Positions 44,673 to 55,618 of a stretch of DNA of 64,000 nt are shown one piece after another. Numbering within the stretch: the first letter of the stretch is position 1; every line of letters begins with the position of its first letter. The stretch covers positions 372,001 to 436,000 of the forward strand of contig JAGPNK010000008.1 in NCBI GenBank assembly GCA_020746835.1. Direction: 5' to 3'. The translations under genes and the position numbers were made by a program. Source of the stretch: Stachybotrys elegans (lineage: Eukaryota; Ascomycota; Sordariomycetes; Hypocreales; Stachybotryaceae). The notes beneath the pieces were generated by a model. That model saw only the letters and a program-made list of their open reading frames with translations, did no database searches and was not told the DNA's origin.

Positions 44673-46754
44673 CCAAAAAAACCCTTGCTCGATTCGTTGC
44701 GCTGGTCCAGGCGTTGACGATGCGGCGCAGGCGATCTAACAATCCAGGGTCGGGTTCATCGGTGAAAGGTAAAGAAAGACAAGGAGCGGGATTTTGTTAA
44801 ATTTCTTGCCGTCCAAGAGAGTTGCCAGAACTCAAAAGGTAAGGGAAAGGAAAAAGAGAGAGAGAGAGAGATGGATGAAAGGCAATATTCGTATGCTGCC
44901 TCGAGCGTGTCGTCGATCAAAGTGCCGTCGCGTTACGTCGTCGGGAGTTCTGATTGTACCGTTTGTGTGCGGTGTTGGTGTGTATTAAAGGCGACAAGAC
45001 CAAACCTGGGTGGTGTAACGAAGGGAAGAAGAAAAGCGGCAAAAATCTACATCAAGCAGACGGGACGAGAAAGAGAGTGTCGAGGACAAGTTCCAAGCAG
45101 ACCTTGCGCTGGTGCCGGAGTCAACTCCAGAAACCAACCAGCGAAACGTGCTGGAAGAAAGTCAGTGAATAGGGAAGAAGTTGGGGTGTGGCGGGCGGAC
45201 AAGTAGAGCAGCAGCAGAAGCAGCAGCAGCAACCATGGGTGCTTCGGGACGTGAGGAGCCGAGCAGAGGTAACCAGCAAACTACAGCAGGTGGCTGTCGT
45301 CCATACATCGGTCCAGAGAAGGAACGAAGGGCCAGGGGTGGGAACCGTATGTATGTAAGTACATGCAGGCACTCTCCGTAGATTGGAGACCATTTATCCA
45401 TCACACACGGATATTGTCTCGAATTTCAGGATACGTGGGAGCGCCTGGTGATTTGCTAGCAGGGGTCCAGCAGCCAAGAAGCTCCGAGCGGAGACCATGG
45501 GCGATGCCAGCCAGGGGTGCAACGGGTCTGTGATAGTGATGAAAGCCACGACTGGATTGGGAGTGCGCGATGGATGGCGTCCAATGGCGAGTGGGAGGAT
45601 GCATCGCCAGGGGGGCCAGGAGCCAGGGTAGCAGGAGCCAAGTCGTCAGACAAGCCCCAGGGGGGTATATGTGAGAAAGTTTTACTTACCCGCAGCGTAG
45701 CGGTGGTATCCGTGCAACGTGAGACAGCACCAGTGGTAATGACGCAGGCTCGTGAGACAGGGATGCCCAGGGACCGTGTTTCAGAGCGGCACGATGCTGC
45801 GTGGACAGCAGAGGATTGCTCGCAGTGGACAGTGGGGGGTTGGAGCTGCCAGCACAGTGCCAAGATCAAGCATCCAATGCCTACCTGCCTGTACATACAT
45901 GCTGCTGTTGTAGGCTGGTCTGGTGCCAGATATGCTTGGTCACCAAAGGCAGGCACTGACACAATATTAGTATATCCCACCCTTTGAAGATTATAAGCTT
46001 CCACTTCCACTTCCACGTATCCAAAGGTGAGGGTTGGTTGGAACCCGGCCGGCACTGTGCTGGCACCGTGCGGCATCTCTTGTAACCGTGCCAGAAGCTG
46101 GGCGGGGGATTTTGGTACGATTGGAAGCGACGATGAACCCGCACTGTCGTTTGTTTCTGCTCGATTCGTGTTTGACAGGGGAACCGGCACCTTGGTCAAG
46201 CATCACGCAGCCGCGCATAACGCGTGGGCAGAAAGCGACGAGTAGACAACCACGTGGGAGATGCGAAATACTACCAAACCCCCAAGGTTGACGCAATTCG
46301 AAGCCCGTCTCATCCGCACCTCAGAATGCCTTAGCGAGGGCCAGCAAAAGGCAGATACCAACAGGCAGGTTCCGAGTCGCACCTGCCTGCATGAATTGTG
46401 AAGCGAGACACACGGTTGTGCCCTCCAATGCATCGTGGTGCAGGTCCAGGTACCCGGCAGGCACAAGCCGTAGCATACAATTGTCTCGGGCAGTCAAGGT
46501 ATCCATCCAGTACATGCATGGCACCCCCACTCACCACTGTCATCTGATTTTGGGACGGCATGAAGCCCGCGTATAAGGCACTATTACTATTATATGCATC
46601 GGCTACCAGAGAACCAAAGAATCGCTATGCTATCATAGCAGCCATAGTTATTATTCTCCGCATTCTCTGAACTTGGTTCAGCGATCAAAGCAACTGATAA
46701 CACAGAAGACGTCTGATAATGATCTCACAAACTGGCCAACTTAGTACCTGTATG

Positions 46755-46763
46755 TACTCCGTA
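46755..46763. repeat. Dispersed motif TACTCCGTA, copy 4
   Basis: Nine of ten bases of the motif at 1141; intergenic. Confidence 0.5.
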
Positions 46764-47118
46764 GGTAAAGGAAGTCAGGTTGTCGGACAAAAGCGGGCCT
46801 TCATCTTGGCACTTTAAACTGCTAAATGTCGTCCTCACCATCACCAGCTCTCGTATCGACAACAGAGTGCAATTAATCCTTATTAACCCTCACACAGGTA
46901 TCACCGTATGCAGGCGCGGGCGGGAATCAAGAGGTCAGCTTGGTGCTCCTCCCGGTATTCTCCCATACGAGGTCTCCTGCCTGCTTGGCTCGGCTCTTTT
47001 TGTCCTCTCTTCCTCTCTTCTTTCTTCTTCCCCTTGCTTCATAAGGAAGCGCACAGCCTAATAAGCGAGTCTCCGGGATAACAGCCGCACATCCTACGTA
47101 CCAAGAACCCCGACGGAG

Positions 47119-47128
47119 GTACGGAGTA
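47119..47128. repeat. Dispersed decamer GTACGGAGTA, copy 5
   Basis: Intergenic; same orientation as the copy at 18811 and 356 bp from the inverted copy at 46755. Confidence 0.6.
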
Positions 47129-49218
47129 GGTCACAGCATATTGCTCCGGGCTGACCAGTTCGCCGTCCCCTTGTCTGTAATATTGCCGATCTCGTTGCTC
47201 CGTCCTGTCAAGAATCCCTCCGGTTAATAAATGTCTGGTCTTGCATTGAGTACCACGAGCCTTGGCCGCAGCTCGAGTCATCGTCGACCCTCGGGCCTCA
47301 TCATGCCCACGACCTCGCTTGTAAACAAGCGGATAAACACACCAACATAATATGGAGTAAGTAAGCAAAATGCCGGCCTTGACCGTCGGTAGCCTCGAGC
47401 ATTATCTCCCTGTGCTATAACCAGGCGTCTGGTCACGGGGACCTCTGTCCGTACGTGCATCTTTGCAGAAATATCGATATTTCATTTCATTTCTCGGCCG
47501 ACACACAGACTTTTTTGGCTCCGCTGTTCCTGTCACCATCGTCGCCTCGAGCCCGCGACCCAGACAACCCAGGTCCTCGGACGCAAAAACGCAGTGGAAA
47601 GGGCAGATGCAAAGGCACCTCCTTGCCTAGACTCCCCTGAAACCCACGGGCCATCCTCCACCTTCCAGCAACGTGCCCAGGACTTGGCACCAACGGTTCA
47701 GGCCGGGCTGCTGCAAGGGTCGCCCGATCAAGTGAGAATGATGAGATGCAGCGAGGCTGCCATCCAAAGTGGTGCCCTCGTCTGGTCATGACAGAAACGG
47801 GCGCCAGCGCACCCATCTTCCCCTACAAGACGCATAGGATGCATGTCTCCTCCCCGACAGCTATCCACCCCCCTTCCAAGTCCTCCCCTCGTCATCCACC
47901 TCCCTTCACCTCCTGAAAGAGCGCAAGCGAACGCCGCTGTTCAACAGGAGTTGCAGGCATGGCGCGCGGAATTCCCTAACCAGATCATCAGCAACCTGAC
48001 CACCAAGAGTGCTCTTACTCACCGTCCGTCGCATCAGTCGCCTGCCGTATCCCGTATTTTCTCCATGTAGGGACACACCAGGTGTCAAATAACATCACCA
48101 CCCAACACTGTGGGCATCGCAACGGTCTCGATTCATCCACAGCACTGCCCACCGCAATTGAGAACAGCCGTCAGCGTGGAATGCGCGCCACGTCGCATTC
48201 TCACACGGCGACACTTGATCAACTGAGGGGAACGAACCCACCATGGCTGCCGGCTTGGGGAAGGAGTCTTGGTGCCACCAATAAAGAAGAAACACTAGCG
48301 TCCGCTCCTTGTGATCTTCTCCCATCCATGGCCGACCATGGCTTGCGTCCACGCTCCCGCTGGTGGGTAGTACAAACAAACTAATGAGTATTTAGTACAG
48401 GTCGTCGGCCTACTGCCACATCGGGCATGCGTAGATGTGCGTCATTGGATGAGGTGATGCTTGCCATGACTCAGGCTCAGCCATGAACATCTCATCTCGT
48501 CCGTCCGAAACTATACAGCGGCCTCAGCCAACTCGCATGAACCACGTCCATAAATATCTCCGGAGAAGCAAAGGTAGCAAAAGTTAAAGCACAAAAACGT
48601 CCGATTCGCTCTGAGCCATGGGGGGCACAATCACTCCTAACCAGGCAGGTTTCTTTGTACCAGGTATTCCGGGAAACACTGAATTGGGCATTTGGGAATT
48701 GCGCACCTCCCAATAATCGTCAGAGAGAATTGGCCAGGACAATCTCGAGCTGCACGCCTTACCGCTGTGCACAGTTGCCGTGCCACATCGATCATATCCC
48801 GACTATTAATGCATCCGAGCCTATCTCACATCAATGCACAGTTATACACGGGCCGCTTGTGGTAAGTCCGTGTGGCCGAACCGTAAAGCTGGTACCGTAC
48901 GACTTTCCTCAATTATTACTGGAGTTATCTGGATGGACAAGTTAATTCTTTTTTCTGGTCGAATAAGCGGTATGGGTGTTACGTATATCCTCCCTGGTCT
49001 ACGTCGATCTCTTGACAATTTTACTCTTCCCGGGTCTCTGTGTCACTCATGGCGACGAATCAAACCTGGATACACTTTCACGGGAACTGCACATTCACCC
49101 TGCCTGAGTGCCTACCTACCCTGGACCTGCAATACGTATCCAAAGACGCCGCTCTGTTCCAGTCAACTAGACGTAGATAAGTAGGTAGGTAGGTAGGTCG
49201 CAATACACGCGCCAATCC

Positions 49219-49729
49219 TCACCGTTGGTAAAAGACCTCCTCGACGGGCTTCCACCAGCTGGGCTCCCCGGCCTCGGAGCTCACAGCGCCGGGGACGAGG
49301 CTCTCCTGCATCTTGTCCGTCATCTGCCACCACTCCCGCACCTTGGGGTTCTGCGCCATGCGCTCCATGTCTCCGGCGTAGTCGTAGCCCACGTACTTGA
49401 AGGAGGCAAACAGGATGCCTGTGCTGTCGTCGTAGAATATGCTGTCTGTTGCCATCCCCCGATGAGACCGCCGGCTCGTGTCAGTCCTCATGAGCTGCGC
49501 AGCGAGGGAGGAGGGAGGAGGGGTAATTACAGTCTTCAATGGAGCACTCCTTGATCTGCTTCAGCACCTCGGGCCAGACCTTAGCGTGGCAAGCCTTGTA
49601 TTCCTCCACACACTCCGGCCTGAGCTTCACAATCTGCCCGATGCGACGGCCTGGGTTTTTCTGTCGGCTCGAGGGCTCAAACACGGGCGGCGGAGACGTG
49701 GGCTCCGTTGGCGATGTTGGCTGCCACAT
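49219..49729 (-). CDS. L-rhamnose mutarotase (RhaM/YiiL family)
   Basis: Interconverts the alpha and beta anomers of L-rhamnose, feeding L-rhamnose use; cytoplasmic, no signal peptide. Two exons: 49729..49531 and 49445..49219, intron 49530..49446 (85 bp); product 141 aa, longer than bacterial RhaM (about 104) by an N-terminal proline-rich lead of about 30 residues. Core motifs match the family: RIGQIVKLRPECVEEYKACH with the active-site Tyr and His, VWPEVLKQIKE, then EDYSIFYDDSTGILFASF formed by the splice (the Tyr is encoded across it), VREWWQMTDKMQ with the tandem Trp, and the terminal VEEVFYQR. An ATG giving a shorter lead is absent, so the start is reasonably sure. No other rhamnose gene is seen in the window. 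Confidence 0.9.
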
Positions 49730-50712
49730 GGCGTCGTTGATGAGGACGTATTATGTTGGGCAGAAGCGACAGGTCCTTTTCACTTTTCAACCGTTCGATC
49801 CACGGGCAATCAATCAATCCACCATCCAAGACGGCGACGACTCGGATGCGACTTTTTATGATGATATGACAGGGAACCCCGACCCAGGCTTGCCGGACTT
49901 AATAAAGCCCTCTCGGAGGAGGATATCGCGAAGAGGGGTCCTGGGGAAACCCCGCATCGTCACACACCCGTGGCCCGTGGAGAGGGAGCGAAAGGAGGGC
50001 TTTGGATTCGCCATACACCGTCCCTCCTCGGACCGCGTTGTGGAGAGCTGACATGCAGGCCTTGGATGGCCACTGCAACATGGCCGGTAAGCGTGCGTAT
50101 AGGTTTTGTGCATCTACATGGCCCATCTCCTGCACTGCATGTGCATCGCATCCTACATGTAGGTGTAGATAATGCAATGCAATGCGCCATGAGCAGGGAT
50201 CCGGCTCCACGACCCTCCTCTGCACTCTGCATCGTTCCTTACTGTCGTGACCCATCACGTAGGAATGCTCATCAGTACAATGTGGTATCGGTATTCATTC
50301 AGTCTCCAACGCCATGACCATGGAATGAGGTGTGCTTCCCCTTTCATGGGATTGATAGTAGGTCGGCCGCGAGGCTTATTTGCCATGCTGCGCAAGGTTA
50401 CCTCCCACCCCCCTCCGCGCCCTTCTTGTGCTGAAAGAGTCCCTCATGGCGCACACCTACCGCGTTGCGAATTCGCCCAATCATCTTGGACACATGAGAG
50501 ACGGTTCCGAAGCAGCCGAAGCGAGGAACATTGCGACCCAATCCACATCCAGCCAGTATTCTGGGATCCATCCGGGAATCACCGCATCCTCGGAAGCGCG
50601 CAAGTAAGCCTGCACACTGCCTGTCGGGAGCCCAGGCCCAGGACAGGGCATATGTGATAGGTCCAGCGCCGCCAAGCTTATTGTTATTGGATACCCTCAT
50701 GCCGCTCATCCA
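49730..50712. other. Intergenic between mutarotase and med31
   Basis: 983 bp with no credible gene; several 80-135-codon frames overlap on both strands without similarity. It must hold the mutarotase promoter and the med31 3' end. Confidence 0.5.
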
Positions 50713-51198
50713 TCATGATGGCCGATGCCACTCAACCGACGCCTTCATCTCCTCCTCTACCAGCCTCTGGACAAGGTCTGGGCTCATGATGTCTTGCCTG
50801 AACCTCTCTTGCTGGAGCAACTCCAGGTGCCGCAGGGTCGGGCCGGGATACGTCAGGTATTTGAGGTAGGGCGGCTTGCTCCAGTACTGCAGGTAGGCGA
50901 GGTAGGCAACGAACGCGGGCTGGTTGAGGAGCTTTTGCGACGCGAGGTGGTTCAGGTAGTAAGGGTTGGCGAGCGATTGGACAAACTGTGGTCAGAGTCA
51001 GCATGCGCGTCGCAAACTCTCACTCCCGTCTGCTCATCCCGGGGGCAAGCAAGCAAGCAAGCAGGTGAGCATTGGCGAGTGTCGCACCTCCAGTTCAATC
51101 TCGAAGCGTGAGAAGCCGCCGTACTTGGGCTCGGGAGGGCCGAGGGGTGCTGGCGGCGGCGAGCCCATTGGGATGTCGTTGGGCGCGTTGGCATCCAT
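50713..51198 (-). CDS. med31: Mediator complex subunit Med31 (Soh1)
   Basis: Small conserved subunit of the Mediator middle module, linking activators to RNA polymerase II in the nucleus. Two exons, 51198..51088 and 50985..50713, intron 51087..50986 (102 bp, containing a GCAA/AAGC microsatellite); product 127 aa, the normal size. The splice is phase 0 at FEIELE|FVQSLANPYYLNHLA, within the family's most conserved block. It continues with FVAYLAYLQYWSKPPYLKYL and TYPGPTLRHLELLQ, then a helix ending EWHRPS. The N-terminus (MDANAPNDIPMGSPPPAP) is a short proline-rich tail. The start at 51198 is the nearest ATG upstream; an in-frame ATG at 51273 would add 25 residues without similarity. It diverges from the phosphoesterase gene 593 bp away. 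Confidence 0.96.
51045..51064. repeat. (GCAA)n microsatellite inside med31 intron
   Basis: About five GCAA/AAGC tetramers lying wholly inside the 102-bp intron, which is long for this window. Confidence 0.8.
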
Positions 51199-51791
51199 GG
51201 AAACCACAACGGTCAAGGGCTTGCGATGGGAGAAACCAGATTGCTGTTGTTGGAACCGAGCCCAGGCAGGCAAGGGAGCGAGATGCGGCAGTTCAAGTTG
51301 TCAAAGACGGGACCTCAGCGTCTAAAACGCCAGATAAGATAAGGCTGGAGGTGCTGCCTGGCCTGGCGCAGCACTAACAGGCCGTTGCTGACAGCGCTAT
51401 TCAGCCCGTGGTGCGCTGTCAGACCCGCTGTATGCACCCAACAATACGCGGGCTCAACAACTTACCCAAATAACGGACCTGAGTCCCTGGTCTTGAGAAT
51501 TCCGCTACCCTGCAAGGCAGACTGGCTATTGTTGCACAACTGTCAATGTCAGTAACCTAGGCAGCAATTATTACTATTTCTCCTTGTTCATGAGCATTAA
51601 ATACTCCGGGTAGACACTCAACACTGGTAGTTTGTCCCCGCTGTGGCAAGGACCTCTCTTCGCTCCTGGTGTAAACGGCGTGTCGTCACGGATTGCTCAA
51701 TTGTCCCCGATTATTCCATCCTGATCCTTCAACACTCCTTTGGCCGTCACTCAAAAACCGCAATCTCCTAGACCAACCCTCTCACCTAAAC
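51199..51791. promoter_or_regulatory. Divergent promoter of med31 and phosphoesterase gene
   Basis: 593 bp with no coding gene; I recognise no specific factor site. Confidence 0.5.
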
Positions 51792-52796
51792 ATGGTCAAG
51801 ACACGGATCCTCATCATCTCTGATACCCACGGCACCAAGCCTGTCCCACCGCCGCAAGATGGCTCGCCCCCCAATATCCAGGCCGAGCTCACCTTCGCAG
51901 GTCAGGTACGCCGACAAGCCACAGGATACCGTGACCCTCTCCCCGAGGCAGACGTCGTGCTTCACTGCGGCGACTTGACCAAGCGCAGCAGGATATCCGA
52001 GTTTCAAAACACCTTTGATATGCTGAGGGGAATCAAGGCCCCGTTGAAGCTCTGTATCGCGGGCAACCACGACATGGGGCTCGACGAAGACTACTGGAAG
52101 CTCGAATATGAGAGCGACCCGGGACTCCCGGAGTATGTCAAGACCATCATATCAGATGCCCGCCAGGATGGTGTCAGGTACCTGACTGAAGGCACCTATA
52201 CATTCGACCTCGAGAATGGAGCAAGGCTCACCGTCTATGCCAGCCAATACACACCAATGTATGGCGGCTGGGCTTTCCAGTACCCGGATCGCCACGATTT
52301 TGACATCCCCCAAGGCGTGGACATTGCCATGACACACGGACCCCCCAAGGGCGTGCTTGATCTTGCATCCAACCGGTCCAGAGCAGGCTGCCCCCAGCTG
52401 TTCCAGGCAGTGCACCATGCCAGACCCAAGATTCACTGCTTCGGACATATCCACGAAGGCTGGGGCGCATACATAGCGAAATGGACCGGCGACGAGAAGG
52501 AGGGGGCTTTCCCGAGGGTCGAGACGGTCATCGATGCTCTCAACTCCCGACACATCAAGCATCTGCAGGACATCTGGCCCATGCCCTTCACCGATGACGA
52601 CAAGGTGATGCAGGCGAAGCTCGAGAAGCTGGTGGAAATAAGCAAAGCCAGGGGAGTGCATGTCGACCTCACAGCTGGGGAGGCAAGCCTGGCAGCAGGC
52701 CAAGAGACGCTCTTCGTGAATGCAGCCATCATGGATACGGGTTACAAGCCGTCACAACCACCATGGATCGTGGATGTCGATCTGCCATCCCAGTGA
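51792..52796 (+). CDS. Calcineurin-like metallophosphoesterase
   Basis: Metal-dependent phosphoesterase of the MPPED/UPF0046 branch; the natural substrate is unknown. Single exon, 334 aa. All metal-binding motifs are present: SDTH (D11, H13), HCGDLTK (D61), GNHD (N92, H93), THGPPKG (H182) and FGHIHEGWG (H219, H221). No signal peptide, so probably cytosolic. The start ATG has a good context (AAACATGG) and lies 7 residues before the first strand of the fold. The last 90 residues, beyond the catalytic core, contain a charged helix (QAKLEKLVEISKARGVH) and the closing FVNAAIMDTGYKPSQPPWIV, where the NAA motif is typical of this branch. The 271 bp to the next, convergent gene hold nothing notable. 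Confidence 0.93.
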   Translation: MVKTRILIISDTHGTKPVPPPQDGSPPNIQAELTFAGQVRRQATGYRDPLPEADVVLHCGDLTKRSRISEFQNTFDMLRGIKAPLKLCIAGNHDMGLDEDYWKLEYESDPGLPEYVKTIISDARQDGVRYLTEGTYTFDLENGARLTVYASQYTPMYGGWAFQYPDRHDFDIPQGVDIAMTHGPPKGVLDLASNRSRAGCPQLFQAVHHARPKIHCFGHIHEGWGAYIAKWTGDEKEGAFPRVETVIDALNSRHIKHLQDIWPMPFTDDDKVMQAKLEKLVEISKARGVHVDLTAGEASLAAGQETLFVNAAIMDTGYKPSQPPWIVDVDLPSQ

Positions 52797-53067
52797 AGGG
52801 TTGTGGCTGGAGGACAACATGAAACAAGACTTCACCATGCAGTATTAGACAAAAGGCATCGATTAGACCTTTATGGTGGCAAGAAAAGCAAGCTGTATGT
52901 TACATTATGACACAAAGAATTACACACGAATAGCCTTTTCCATGCAGGCATGATCTCCCATGCAAAATGCAAGCACCGAACCGTGTCTTGTTCAAGACCC
53001 TCATCTTAACCTCCCAGGACCACTCCATCCGAAACAAACACAATCACCAACTTCTTCAACTCATCCG

Positions 53068-53679
53068 TTATAGAGCAAAGGCGGCGGCGATGACTGCCGC
53101 AAGAGCCCCAATGGCAGGGCCAGCTCCAGCAGCGCCATCAGCATCGTTTGTTTCCGAGGCTTCCGAGCCAGTGCTGGTAGCATCGCCAGTCTCCTCGGAA
53201 TCAGTAGCGTCCGAGGTCTCGGTGGCATCGGCATCATCCTCATCATTGAAGAAGTCGTCGGTGGCAGTAGCCGTGAGATCATCATCGATGGTGGTTGCCT
53301 CGTCGCCCTCAGTGGCCGTTGCCGCATCGCTCACGGCAGTGTCGGAGGGAACGCTGGTGACGGTGACAGCAGCCTCACCAGTAGCGGAAGAGGTGCCCAC
53401 GGTCACCGGTGCGGCGGAATCGGTCGGGACAGCGGAGCTCACAGGAGCAACGGTGTTTCCAGGGACAACAGTGTTCTCAGGGGCGGCGGTGTTTTCAGGG
53501 GCAGCGGCGCTACTGCATGCGACGTCGCCGGCCTGGGAGTGTACATGTTAGCCAAAGCTATGTCTGCACCTTGCCGAAGATGAATGAAGGGATGAACTCA
53601 CGGCGCACTCGGGCGGAACGGCAACGTCCTGGGCAGCCACGAGGCTGGCGACGACGGCGAAAACGAAAGAGGCCTTCAT
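53068..53679 (-). CDS. Small GPI-anchored Ser/Thr/Ala-rich surface protein
   Basis: Secreted, probably cell-wall-attached protein of unknown function. Two exons: 53679..53602 and 53532..53068, intron 53601..53533 (69 bp); product 180 aa. Residues 1-17 form a signal peptide (MKASFVFAVVASLVAAQ). The mature start is short and carries the only two cysteines, PPECA|AGDVACSS, interrupted by the intron. The body is low-complexity, with PENT/PGNT-type repeats (AAPENTAAPENTVVPGNTV), then an acidic Thr/Asp-rich stretch (DDDLTATATDDFFNDEDDAD). The C-terminus has a small-residue site (DADGAAGAGP) followed by a hydrophobic tail (AIGALAAVIAAAFAL) ending at the stop, the classic GPI-attachment arrangement. 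The upstream in-frame ATG at 53757 would bury the signal peptide and is unlikely. Confidence 0.85.
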
Positions 53680-55618
53680 GTTGATTGCTGGGGGAGAATA
53701 GAGATATGTCTCTTGAGAGTTGTCACTGAGAAATGTTGTCAAAACGGGTGTATACACGCAACAGGATGAAGGAGTTGGATGATGTTCAAGGATGATGAGC
53801 AGAAGGGGAAGCCGCTCTTCTTAAGCACAGCCCTCCATCGCGTTTACCTGATCTCCTCTGGCGATCCAGTTCCCTATCAAGCCATGTCATGGATAGTTCT
53901 CGCCACGCAGAGGCAAACACACACCAAGCTTGGGTGAGCGATGTTGATCATTCGCCTGAGACACAAGACGCGTTGGATTAGAATAACAATTAGGTAGAAA
54001 GCGTGCTGATGAAAAAAAGGAGAAAGGAAAAAACACACGGCAGAACTCCACAATTGTCTAGGAGGAATGGATGGCCGACGTATGCCTGCCTGGAGAAAGA
54101 GAGCCGACAGAGAAGATGCTCCTCCATCCGCAGGTGGCGAGTATGACATGCGAGCCTCAGCCTCCGCCAATAGCCCATGTCTAAGACGCGTATGCTGAAA
54201 CAAAGGGCGAAGCGGATGTTGACTTTTGTCTAAGCAGGGCGGCCCGATGGGTCTCCTTATTCTTTTGGAGGTTTTGGTGTGATGATCATGACCATGAGTT
54301 TCCGGGTTCTCTTTTTTGGTGTTTCTGCTGCCCTTGCCCTTCCCCAGGCCAAGCCGGCAAAATGGCCAGACTGGTATGTTTGAGCAGAGTGTGTGGAACG
54401 GGGTTGTATATGGCTCACGGCTCCCTTATAGAAGGGTTGATGACTGTTGGGGTTTTGAAGACCGTCGTGTCAAGCAGCATGCAGCAGAACGTCTGGAGGA
54501 TAAACGGAAAAGGAGATAGCCACAGCAGTAAGTTCCATACCTAAGTCCTCAACCCCGAATACAATCCCTTGTACACGAGTTATAGTGCTGCACTTCTCAA
54601 GCCGGTCAGACACATGTCAGTCAACATCACTCGTTACGTAGACACGAGCACTGTAAGCACGCAATGATGATCAATCCTCGACTGGATGGAGCAGGCTGTT
54701 ATTTCCGATGGGCACATGAATTTCTGCCACACTGAATTGCACTTGGCAAATAGCAGTTGCGGAATGGTCATGGCCGCAGACCACCGGAATGAAGCTTGAT
54801 GAGGCGGTGGAGATGCTCCTGAACACGCAGCATTCCGAACAGCTAGAGCACGTCGGTCAGTCATATTGGCTTCTTCTCCTTGATTGTGTCCTTGGTATGG
54901 CTGGCCGAATGAGTACTGCTTAGCGTATGTATGCGAGATTAGCATTGTGCTTGCGTCATTCATAGCGGATATGCAAAGATGAATATGCGGTTCAGCTTCC
55001 CAGACAGCTGCTATAAGTCAGCCTGGAGCAATTCGCAATTATGGACTGACTCCAGGGTGTCTTAGGATGGTAATTCATGCGCTTCATTGTACGCGCGTCC
55101 TTTCTCCATGCGAGAATACTCGACTGAATGTATGGCGTAGAGGTGGTCACTTGGTGTGAGCAAGGGGAAGTAAGGTGGTTATGGAGTAAAACATGTTATA
55201 TGCCTCGAAGTGTCAGTAATGTACATACAGCAGACTCCGGCCTTGATCAAATAAAGACATGCTCCTACTCCTCCAGTTCTCACTAATCATGCCATCCAAA
55301 TGGATCGCAAGCGGTGTATACACGACCCGACAGGTCGAGGGTATAATGAAATTCCACACATTACACAAGATCCGAAACTCGGACACAGAGACCCAGTCGC
55401 TTCCTGATGGCACAACTCGTCGCGCTCATTACTGACAAGAAATAGGAAGAATAAAGTGACAAGAGAAAAAAAAAGAAGAGGAAGAAGAAGAAAAGGAAAA
55501 AAAAAGAAACAAGGAATGGAAGGTCAAGATGAGGCTAGAAAGGAAAAGGGGGGAAATACGTGATTGGAGGCCCTGACAAGGGCGTCGGTGGTTGTGCGTA
55601 TCCAGAACGCCAGGTTGA
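53680..55618. other. Intergenic, promoter of the GPI-protein gene and 3' flank of erf2
   Basis: 1.9 kb without a recognisable gene. It contains an almost pure purine tract near 55437-55520 (AAGAAGAGGAAG type), likely the erf2 3' UTR. Confidence 0.5.

Larger units (their letters stand above)
44673..49218. other. Gene-free region of 4.5 kb
   Basis: The first 700 bp should be the promoter and leader of the EGF-like gene (GAGAGAGA tract near 44853-44869). Beyond that I find no exon series or known domain; frames at 45456-46199 and 47487-47816 overlap others and are unconvincing. Two copies of the GTACGGAGTA-family motif lie at 46755 and 47119, and a TAGG tetramer run ends at 49199. Confidence 0.5.

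Noticed and set aside
45456..46199. 247-codon minus-strand frame
   Set aside because: No recognisable similarity or exon structure, and overlapped by a 156-codon frame on the other strand.
1..51198. gcn5, cti6-like and med31 as a transcription-cofactor cluster
   Set aside because: They are tens of kilobases apart with unrelated genes between; linkage is most simply coincidence.
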